From assembly GCA_015183035.1 (NCBI GenBank), contig JACZZP010000003.1:744001-808000 (forward strand): a DNA stretch of 64,000 bases, read 5' to 3'. This stretch comes from Meloidogyne chitwoodi. Its lineage: Eukaryota; Nematoda; Chromadorea; Rhabditida; Meloidogynidae. Shown in pieces: positions 29,401 to 37,679 of the stretch (position 1 is its first letter; each line of letters begins with the position of its first letter). Made by a program: the position numbers and the translations under genes. The notes under the pieces are model-generated. The model did not search any database, had not been told where the DNA came from, and was given only the letters and a program-made list of their open reading frames with translations.

Positions 29401-31689
29401 TATTAAGCCTTAAATTTATTTCTTATTTGATTCTACTATAATTATAAGAATTTTTTCTTAAATACATATAGATGAATCTAATAAAAACAAAATTACCTAA
29501 AATATAAAAACAGTTTAAACTACCTACGTATAATATTAAGCCTTAAATTTATTTCTTATTTGATTCTACTATAATTATAAGAATTTTTTCTTAAATACAT
29601 ATAGATGAATCTAATAAAAACAAAATTACCTAAAATATAAAAACAGTTTAAACTACCTACGTATAATATTAAGCCTTAAATTTATTTCTTATTTGATTCT
29701 ACTATAATTATAAGAATTTTTTCTTAAATACATATAGATGAATCTAATAAAAACAAAATTACCTTAAATTTATTTCTTATTTGATTCTACTATAATTATA
29801 AGAATTTTTTCTTAAATACATATAGATGAATCTAATAAAAACAAAATTACCTAAAATATAAAAACAGTTTAAACTACCTACGTATAATATTAAGCCTTAA
29901 ATTTATTTCTTATTTGATTCTACTATAATTATAAGAATTTTTTCTTAAATACATATAGATGAATCTAATAAAAACAAAATTACCTAAAATATAAAAACAG
30001 TTTAAACTACCTACGTATAATATTAAGCCTTAAATTTATTTCTTATTTGATTCTACTATAATTATAAGAATTTTTTCTTAAATACATATAGATGAATCTA
30101 ATAAAAACAAAATTACCTAAAATATAAAAACAGTTTAAACTACCTATGTATAATATTAAGCCTTAAATTTATTTCTTATTTGATTCTACTATAATTATAA
30201 GAATTTTTTCTTAAATACATATAGATGAATCTAATAAAAACAAAATTACCTAAAATATAAAAACAGTTTAAACTACCTACGTATAATATTAAGCCTTAAA
30301 TTTATTTCTTATTTGATTCTACTATAATTATAAGAATTTTTTCTTAAATACATATAGATGAATCTAATAAAAACAAAATTACCTAAAATATAAAAACAGT
30401 TTAAACTACCTATGTATAATATTAAGCCTTAAATTTATTTCTTATTTGATTCTACTATAATTATAAGAATTTTTTCTTAAATACATATAGATGAATCTAA
30501 TAAAAACAAAATTACCTAAAATATAAAAACAGTTTAAACTACCTATGTATAATATTAAGCCTTAAATTTATTTCTTATTTGATTCTACTATAATTATAAG
30601 AATTTTTTCTTAAATACATATAGATGAATCTAATAAAAACAAAATTACCTAAAATATAAAAACAGTTTAAACTACCTACGTATAATATTAAGCCTTAAAT
30701 TTATTTCTTATTTGATTCTACTATAATTATAAGAATTTTTTCTTAAATACATATAGATGAATCTAATAAAAACAAAATTACCTAAAATATAAAAACAGTT
30801 TAAACTACCTACGTATAATATTAAGCCTTAAATTTATTTCTTATTTGATTCTACTATAATTATAAGAATTTTTTCTTAAATACATATAGATGAATCTAAT
30901 AAAAACAAAATTACCTAAAATATAAAAACAGTTTAAACTACCTATGTATAATATTAAGCCTTAAATTTATTTCTTATTTGATTCTACTATATTTATAAGA
31001 ATTTTTTCTTAAATACATATAGATGAATCTAATAAAAACAAAATTACCTAAAATATAAAAACAGTTTAAACTACCTACGTATAATATTAAGCCTTAAATT
31101 TATTTCTTATTTGATTCTACTATAATTATAAGAATTTTTTCTTAAATACATATAGATGAATCTAATAAAAACAAAATTACCTAAAATATAAAAACAGTTT
31201 AAACTACCTATGTATAATATTAAGCCTTAAATTTATTTCTTATTTGATTCTACTATAATTATAAGAATTTTTTCTTAAATACATATAGATGAATCTAATA
31301 AAAACAAAATTACCTAAAATATAAAAACAGTTTAAACTACCTATGTATAATATTAAGCCTTAAATTTATTTCTTATTTGATTCTACTATAATTATAAGAA
31401 TTTTTTCTTAAATACATATAGATGAATCTAATAAAAACAAAATTACCTAAAATATAAAAACAGTTTAAACTACCTATGTATAATATTAAGCCTTAAATTT
31501 ATTTCTTATTTGATTCTACTATAATTATAAGAATTTTTTCTTAAATACATATAGATGAATCTAATAAAAACAAAATTACCTAAAATATAAAAACAGTTTA
31601 AACTACCTACGTATAATATTAAGCCTTAAATTTATTTCTTATTTGATTCTACTATAATTATAAGAATTTTTTCTTAAATACATATAGAT

Positions 31690-31703
31690 CAGGGATGGGC
31701 AAA
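31690..31703 (+). mobile_element. hAT-like terminal sequence at the satellite boundary
   Basis: CAGGGATGGGCAAA starts at the first base that departs from the satellite monomer (the monomer would continue CATATAGATG; here it reads CATATAGATC). CAGGG(A/G)TGGGCAA is a common hAT-superfamily terminal inverted repeat. The opposite terminus (TTTGCCCATCCCTG) was not found downstream, so the extent of the element is unknown and it may be truncated. Inverted TCCATCTTCC/GGAAGATGGA motifs follow within about 110 bp, as in non-autonomous elements. Confidence 0.55.
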
Positions 31704-32744
31704 CTTCCACTTCCATCTTCCATCATATTCCACCTTTTTAGGACATTTTTCTTCCACCTTCCATCTTCCGCTTTTCCGGGTGGAAGATGGAAGTTTTCTG
31801 ACTGCTTTGGTACCCTCTACGGATCACTTTTTTCAACCCGACCCGACTCTTTTAACATTACGAGATGCACGACAGTTCGAAAAAATTTTATCTTTTCTTT
31901 TTCTCTGCATTAAGAAAAAACGAGCGTTTAGGAGCCGCTTCGCGGCTCCTAATCGCTCTTTCTAAGTTTTAAAAAACATACATAAAAAAATATTTTTAAA
32001 TGTAATTTAAAAAAATTAAAATTTTAGTATTAGTCTACGGCAGGAATTTGACTTAGGTTCGATTCCTTTAATATTTAAAATTTATTTTTAAGTTGTTAAT
32101 TATTGTTAACATTGTTTATCTTAATTTTTCTTTCGTTTTTAAACATTTTAGAAGAAAAATAATCCTATATTATTGTCTACGGCGTTAAAAAAAGTGAATT
32201 TTTGGCAACTTAGGTGCAATTATTTTTATAATTTTTCGCCTGCGGCGCTAAATCAACCCAAAATTTATGAAATTAGCCCCAACCGAGAAATTTTAGCCAA
32301 ACACTTGTCATCAACCCGGCACACCCTGATTTATACATTGTGTGTACTTTATTGGTACAACATTGAAATTTTAAATAAAAATAATACATACAGGGATTAC
32401 CCAGAAAAATTTTTGAGATTCGGGATTTATCCCATAAAATCCTTCTCATATAGGTTTTAAAAATCTTAAGTCGGGATCCCGGAAATGCGAATTTTCCGTC
32501 TCTATTTTGCACCGATTGAACGCGTTTTTTCGCAGGCTTCTTTTTCTACCAATCTAACATAAGCAGCATAAAGATTAAAGTGTTGAATGACAGCAATATT
32601 TATTTATTTAAATCATTCATTAATGGTTAAGTTTACTTTAAATGTATTTCTTTTTAATTTATTTCAACCCAATAGATAAATTTAAAACAAAAATTGAATA
32701 AAATATATGCGAAAAAAAATTTTTTAGCCATTATATTTCAAAAA
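31704..32744. other. Transposon-like and low-complexity DNA, no gene seen
   Basis: This stretch holds short open frames without recognisable domains, inverted TTCCATCTTCC motifs near 31710-31795, the strong hairpin at 31922-31957, and repeated CTACGGC/CGCCTGCGGCGC motifs near 32035, 32175 and 32240. The base composition is uneven, as in mosaic transposon debris. I see no transposase or reverse transcriptase motif. Confidence 0.5.
31922..31957. repeat. GC-rich perfect hairpin
   Basis: GAGCGTTTAGGAGCCGC is followed by a TTC loop and then GCGGCTCCTAATCGCTC, giving a stem of about 17 pairs with a single T-T mismatch. It stands out as a GC-rich palindrome in an AT-rich region. It may be a remnant of a palindromic non-autonomous element; no gene is adjacent. 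Confidence 0.8.
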
Positions 32745-32913
32745 TTTTTCGGTCATGTTCGGTCATTTTCGGTCATGACCAAAAATGACCTGACCTGACC
32801 TGACCTGACCGAAATCGCGGTCATGGTCAGGTCAGGTCATTTTTGATGACCGAAATTTCCGGTCAGGTCAGGTCATTTTCATGACCGGGAAAAGGCCGGT
32901 CACGAAAACACTG
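32745..32913. repeat. Clustered palindromic GGTCA/TGACC repeats ending in a transposon-like terminus
   Basis: The motifs TCGGTCAT, AATGACC, TGACCTGACC and their complements GGTCAGGTCATT alternate on both strands, so the 170 bp can fold back on itself. The segment ends GGTCACGAAAACACTG, which read in reverse starts CAGTGTTTTCGTGACC, a plausible hAT-type end. No matching second terminus was found. The last base of this terminus (32913) directly abuts the duplicated peptidase segment. Confidence 0.6.
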
Positions 32914-33503
32914 GATTACGGATCGAAAAATAATGGAAAATTTTAAAAAAATCGCTAAAATCACAGTTTACAAAGACATTGATGTTACTGTTTACCGTTC
33001 TACAAGGTCAAAACTTCGAATTGCCGTGGCAAATGTACCTGGACCAATGGTCGAAGGAAAGATTAGTTTTGGTAAGCTTGTAAAATTAATTGACTTTATG
33101 GACTAAAACCCCCAATGGATGATAATTCGGAATTTTTATCACAAATTTTAGCAACAGAAACAACGACAGATGAGGGGCTTCCTCATGCATTGGAGCATCT
33201 AATTTGCATGGGAAGTGAACGATATCCGTTCAAAGGTTTTCTTGACGTCATCGCAAGTCGCTGTAGGCTTTAAATCTTATATTTATATACCCATATTTTA
33301 AGGCTTTGGTTCTGGAGCTGGTGCCAAAACATATCAGGATCGCACTTTGTATACATTGAAGCATGTTGGCAGCGCTGGATTGATTAAAACTCTTCCCGTG
33401 CTTATTGATCATCTTCTTTCTCCTCTCTTAACGGTTATTTTGACTTAAATTTTATAAATTTTATGTTCTGATTACAGGATTCGCAATATCTAACTGAAGT
33501 CCA
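32914..33503 (+). pseudogene. Duplicated 5' fragment of the M16 peptidase gene
   Basis: This 590-bp segment is an inverted copy of 43928-44517 and appears identical by eye, introns included. It contains the leader, the start codon (32933), exon 1, the second exon with the HxxEH zinc motif (LPHALEH), the third exon, and the start of the fourth exon up to LTEV. It then stops in mid-exon and is fused to RAD54 sequence. Only about the first 130-140 codons of a protein of roughly 1000 residues are present, so no working peptidase can result. Because the introns are retained, it arose by DNA duplication, not retroposition. Its apparent identity suggests a recent event, or an assembly artefact. Confidence 0.9.
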
Positions 33504-35433
33504 GACAATATTTACCTGTGAGTTGAGGTTTTTTTAACTTTAAAAAAGTAGAAAACAATTTTTAAACAATCCAAAAAAATTTCCAATTTTCTGTCAGAAT
33601 TTTTTGTAAATTATTTAAATTTAGGTCAAATATGAATTAGTATGTATATGTGCATTAACTGATCTTCAAACAAAGTTATATTCTCAAATGATTAAATATA
33701 TGGATAAAGAATTGAGAAGAGCAAAAGGAGGAACATTAAATACTTGTGCAACACTTGCATTTATTACAAATCTTAAAAAGTTGTGTAATCATCCACAATT
33801 GATTTTTGAAAAATGTCAAGAAAAAGATGCTGGATTTGAAGGTTAACTTATAAAATTAAGATCTTTTTTTGGGTTTTAATAAATAAATAATTTTTTCCAA
33901 TTTTCATAGAATGCCTTGAATTGTTTCCTCCAAATTTTTCCATCTCCGCCCCCATTGGCAGAAGTAATAGTAATCGTGTTATTTTTGACCCATCTTGGTC
34001 TGGAAAAATGCGAGTACTTGATTATTTGTTAGCTTATTCCAAACGTACTTGTGATGATCGTTTTGTTCTTGTTTCTAATTATACACAAACAATGGGCGCA
34101 TTTGAACAGGTTTTTTTAGAAAAATTAATTAATTAATTGGATAATAAGAATGTTATGGTGTAGTGTCTGTAAAGATTTCCAATAAAAAATTTAAGCTAAA
34201 ATTTATTTTTAATTTAAATTAAGTATATTATTATTTTACAGCTTTGTGAGTTACGAAATTATCCATTTGTTCGATTGGATGGCACAATGACATCAAAACA
34301 ACGTTCTAAAATTGTAGATAAATTTCATGATCCAAAGGTTTATATTTATTTTCTATTTTTTTATCATTTTTATATAGAATGATTATTTTGTTTTTTTACT
34401 TTCTTCAAAAGCTGGTGGTTGTGGTCTTAATTTAATAGGAGCAAATCGTCTTGTAATGTTTGATCCAGATTGGAATCCTGCAAATGATGGTCAAGCAATG
34501 GCTAGAATATGGCGTGATGGACAGAAAAAAACTTGTTTTATTTATAGACTTCTTTCGGTTTTTTTAATTAATTAATTTTTTAATTTAAAATATTTTTTAA
34601 AGCGTGGAACAATTGAAGAAAAAATTTTTCAACGTCAAACTCATAAAAAAGCGCTTTCTTCTTGTGTAGTGGATGAAATAGAAAATGTTGCAAGAATTTT
34701 AGTACTGATGAATTAAAAACACTTTTTCAATTGGAAACAAAAACAAGCAGTGATACACACGATAAGTTAGTAGAATAAACAAAATATTTATTTTTTACTT
34801 TTAATTTTAAAGACTAAAATGTCAACGTTGTATGAAAGGAAAAGAAATGAAAGACCCTCCTGTGTCTGCTGATACAAATTCAGATTTGGCACTTTGGCAT
34901 CATTCAGAATTTGATCATCGAAAAATTCCTGATCAGATTATTAGATCACTTAGAGAAGCTGTCAAGGTTAAATAAATATTTATTTTTTTAAATAAGCCCA
35001 CCTTAAAATATCGAAACCTTAAAGATCTAAAAAAATATCAGCCCTAATAATTTAAAAATAACACATTAAAATTTACGAGAAAAGATAAATTTATACTTCA
35101 AAAATGATTAAAAAATAATGAAATAAAGCCTTTATTATAATTAATATTTGATCTAAAAAGTTAAAAAAGAACCGATAATAAAATTTAAATTATGAATTAA
35201 TTAAATTGAAAAATATATAAATATTTTAATTATTTAATGTTGTTATTTTGATGATCTATAAGATTTGATCTTCTTTTTAACCACTTTTTTTAAATAATTT
35301 TATTTAAAATATTTATTTTATTTAGGACATAACATTTGTTTTTCATCAAAAATCGCATGATGGTATAAATAAAAGGGCAATATCTCCTCTTGACCAATCA
35401 CAAGAAGAAAAATCAAAAAGAAGAAGAAAATAA
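33504..35433 (+). pseudogene. rad-54: RAD54 3' half (5'-truncated, frameshifted)
   Basis: Exons encode the C-terminal half of RAD54, the SWI2/SNF2-type DNA translocase of homologous recombination. In order: QYLP then VKYELVCICALTDLQ, KKLCNHPQLIFEKC, the helicase C domain with [49 protein letters not shown] and [15 protein letters not shown], then [19 protein letters not shown], the cysteine pair RLKCQRC, and ITFVFHQKSHD. The N-terminal ATP-binding lobe (Walker A, DEGH box) is absent. After [11 protein letters not shown] (34694) the frame is lost: the next residues [13 protein letters not shown] are encoded two bases out, and the unshifted frame hits a stop at once. One intron contains a decayed foldback element. 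Family identity is near certain; the gene is probably dead here, unless the shift is a sequencing error and the rest lies elsewhere. Confidence 0.9.
34996..35284. mobile_element. Decayed relative of the satellite-embedded foldback element, in a RAD54 intron
   Basis: The core matches the array element over long stretches: AATAAAGCCTTTATT, TTTGATCTAAAAA, GATAATAAAATT, TTAAATTATGAAT, AAATTGAAAAA and GTTGTTATTTTG occur in the same order and spacing. The ends are degraded but recognisable (CCCACC...ATCGAAACC on the left, GATCTTC on the right). The 13-bp direct repeats TTTTTTTAAATAA (34983-34995 and 35285-35297) flank it exactly; part of that length may be chance because of the T run. The element is inside an intron, so it need not disturb the coding sequence. 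Confidence 0.8.
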
Positions 35434-35693
35434 TGATGAAGAAAATAACGAAGAAAAATATGAAGAAATAATTGAAGAAGAAGAAAAATTAGAAAAACAA
35501 ATAATAATATCATCACCAAAAAAATTAACAGCAAAAAAAAGAAGTTTTATCAAACAAATCAAGAAGGAAAAGAAAATCAGAAAATAATTTAAGTAATAAT
35601 AATGAAATTATTATTTTGTAAAAATTTATTTTTTTCATTTTATTTCTTTTTGATTTTTACGGTGATTTTTTTTAATTTTTTGAAAATTGAAAC

Positions 35694-36350
35694 GGTAAAT
35701 GTCCAGTAGATATCCAACCTGTCTGCAAAGAGAATTCGCTCTTTTCTTTCCTTCTCTTGCATTTTTGGCGTTAGGAGAAGTGCACGCTTATTTTTCCTCT
35801 TCGCTATAATATGCCTTTAGGCACTTGGAAAGAAGGATAAAATAATTAAAATTAATTAATAATAAAGTGATTAAGATTCAGAATTGTCCGTTAGATGATA
35901 CAGAAACTGAATTACCTAAATATTTGTCCTTTTACTGGTTTTTATCCCTTCATTATAATCCCATAGTGTTGTTATCCACCTGATCTGCTATAAATATATT
36001 TGAGAATTTTGTCCCAAATTTATGTTCTTTTATTATTAATCTTTGGTCTTTTAAAATAAATTTATTTTCACTTTATTATTAATTAATTTTAATTAGAGTA
36101 GCACGAGACCGAGACTTTTGGGAAAAACCGAGACCGAGATTGGAAAATGGGCGAGACTCTCGGTCCGGTCTCGGCGAGACTCTCGGTCTCGTGCTACTCT
36201 AATTTTAATTATTTTATCCCTTTCTTTCCAAGTGCCTAAAGGTATATTATAGCGAAGAGTAAGCGTGCACTTCTCCTAATGCCAAAAATGCTAGAGAAGG
36301 AAAGAAAAGAGCGAATTCTCTTTACAGACAGGTTGGACATTTACTGGACC
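35694..36350. mobile_element. 657-bp terminal-inverted-repeat element (Mutator-like MITE candidate)
   Basis: Two inverted arms of about 150-190 bp face each other. They contain CCAACCTGTCTG, AGAGAATTCGCTCTTTTC, GGAGAAGTGCACGCTTA, TATAATATGCCTTTAGGCAC and CTTGGAAAGAAGGATAAAAT, with the complements in reverse order on the right. The direct repeat AATTGAAAC flanks the element (35685-35693 and 36351-36359). A 9-bp target duplication with long inverted repeats fits Mutator-like elements. No transposase is encoded. A smaller element is inserted in the right arm at 36095-36200. Arm divergence is modest. Confidence 0.75.
36095..36200. mobile_element. 106-bp palindromic mini-element nested in the larger element
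   Basis: The ends are AGAGTAGCACGAGACCGAGA and its exact 20-bp reverse complement; the interior has further GAGACCGAGA/TCTCGGTCTC inverted motifs. The flanking direct repeats AATTTTAATT are at 36085-36094 and 36201-36210. Removing the element and one repeat restores a right arm that matches the complement of the host element's left arm, which independently confirms both the insertion and the 10-bp duplication. It has no coding capacity. Confidence 0.8.
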
Positions 36351-36359
36351 AATTGAAAC

Positions 36360-36605
36360 AAGTGCTTTAAAATTTGTTAATTAAGTTTTAAATTATCGAA
36401 CAACAAATGACCATTTTTGGAAATAAAATTTTTAATATTTATTTACAAAAATATCACATTAAATATGATAAATCCCCTTTAATATCTAATTTTTCAAATT
36501 TGTGGTTTTGTACTGAAATGTTGGAATATTAACTTTTTGATAGATATTTAGTTAATTGTTTTCAACACTTCTAGTCTGAAGCGAAATTGAATATGTAAAA
36601 AATAG
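36360..36605. other. AT-rich spacer, no gene seen
   Basis: This stretch between the nested transposable elements and the small zinc-protein candidate is AT-rich, without convincing open frames, inverted repeats or tandem repeats. Confidence 0.5.
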
Positions 36606-36613
36606 TATAAAAG
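36606..36613 (+). promoter_or_regulatory. Candidate TATA box
   Basis: TATAAAAG lies 140 bp upstream of the start codon of the small CxxC protein at 36746. A plausible splice acceptor (TTCATTTATAG, ending 36713) lies between them, so an untranslated first exon or trans-splicing is possible. The motif is common in AT-rich DNA. Confidence 0.35.
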
Positions 36614-36745
36614 GAGTAATTTAGATAATATTGGGATTATTCGTTTTTTTGTTTTGTTTTTTAATTTAAATTGTTTTATTCTTATTTTATCAATTTTTTC
36701 AAATTCATTTATAGAAAAATCTATTCATTGCTTATTTAACACATA

Positions 36746-36997
36746 ATGATGTTGCCTCGTAATAATCGTCGTAATTGTCCTTCTTCTTTTCATTCAAAAA
36801 ATCGGTGCCGAATTTGTTCTTCTCAAAAACAGTAATCTTTTTTTTTTAAATTTATTTTCAAATTACCTAATTAAAGGCTCAGGCCCTTTGACGATTTTTA
36901 TGTTTGCGTGCAGTGTTACAATTCTACTGCTTTAGATCATTATCTTACTTATGGTAAGGATTATGAAAGAATAATAAGAGAGAATAGGCAGCGTTGA
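36746..36997 (+). CDS. Small two-exon CxxC zinc-binding protein candidate
   Basis: Exon 1 (36746-36831) and exon 2 (36877-36997) join across a 45-bp GTAATC...TTAAAG intron to give a 68-residue protein without internal stops. The cysteine pairs CRIC and CVQC are separated by 14 residues (C-x2-C-x14-C-x2-C), followed by a Tyr/charged tail ending IIRENRQR. The spacing is close to the first finger of nuclear receptors (C-x2-C-x13-C-x2-C), but the surrounding residues do not match that family well, so I assign no function. Support is the intact frame across a canonical intron that creates one of the two CxxC pairs' spacing, and the upstream TATA-like box. It is too short to be certain. It could be a fragment of a larger zinc-finger gene. 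Confidence 0.45.
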
Positions 36998-37679
36998 AGA
37001 ATTTTTCCTGTGATTTTATTGAGACAAATTTTTTTTCTTTGTTTTTCTAAAATTAGGTAGACTCACTCAATTCCTTTCACTTTTGGCTTGTTCCGTTATA
37101 TTTTTTCTGCTCGAAGTATTTTAAACACCTATTGTTCTTCATAAAGCTGTTCAGCAATTTTTATTCGTTAGATAATGAACAATTTGCTTCTGAGAAAATA
37201 TTTAATTAAAGTAGTTCTATTTAAAAAATTTAAAGGAAAAATAGGCATTTCTTGCGAATTGGGGTCCCTAAATTTTATATTTCATAAAATTGGTAATAAG
37301 TGGTAATCACATGCGCTGATCACGAATCTGATATCAGATTTTGTTTAACATCTGATTTTATCTATGATTTTTCATCAAGTACTTAATTTTTAGCGTCTTT
37401 TTATTTTTCTTGATTGGTCATAACTAAGTAAAATCGACCAATAGTGATAATTTTGGTGTCATTCAACGCAGGTCGATAAATGCAGTGAGTTTACAAGGAA
37501 TAGGGACGCGTTGAAAATGAATAAAAAAAATTTCCCCTGTCGTTTCTCACTTTATTTTTTAAAAATTTACGAACTTAAATAATTTTATTATGAGCGTCTT
37601 AAAAATAGAGGGGAATACAAAAATTAATTTAAGATAATAAAAATTTAAGATTATTTTCTATTAAAGATTGTTGCCATCT
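36998..37679. other. Intergenic region, no gene seen
   Basis: The 3' flanks of two convergent genes (the zinc-protein candidate on plus, Sec5 on minus). It is AT-rich with only short meaningless open frames. An inverted ATCTGATATCAGAT motif occurs near 37325-37338. No repeats of note. Confidence 0.5.

Larger units (their letters stand above)
1..31689. repeat. 133-bp satellite DNA array
   Basis: A head-to-tail tandem array of one AT-rich monomer. Successive occurrences of ttaagccttaaattt lie 133 bp apart (for example 1011 and 1144). Dividing the length, less the six inserted elements, by 133 gives roughly 215 monomers. Monomers are almost identical. The recurring variants are CTACGTA versus CTATGTA, ATAATTATAAG versus ATATTTATAAG or ATAAGTATAAG, a one-base loss in CAGTTTAAAC, and AACTACC versus ATCTACC. 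At least six monomers are shortened to 88 bp by one shared 45-bp deletion (junctions near 11768, 17042, 17530, 26529, 27149, 29763). The array contains no open frame of note on either strand. It starts before the window and ends sharply at 31689. A pericentromeric, holocentric-associated or subtelomeric satellite is possible; the sequence alone does not say which. Confidence 0.98.

Noticed and set aside
1..31689. CRISPR-like regular array
   Set aside because: Units are contiguous 133-bp tandem monomers with no unique spacers, in a eukaryotic genome with spliced genes; it is satellite DNA.
31695..32512. Several 60-95 codon open frames on both strands beside the satellite
   Set aside because: No domain, no splice context, overlapping frames with Ser/Phe-rich low-complexity content in transposon debris.
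36090..36205. TA target duplication (mariner-type) for the nested 106-bp element
   Set aside because: The uninterrupted opposite arm shows that removing the element together with a 10-bp repeat restores the site; a TA model leaves eight extra bases.
36746..36997. Calling the CxxC protein a nuclear receptor
   Set aside because: Spacing is one residue off, and the typical GxxxC-GC-FFRR surroundings and second finger are missing.
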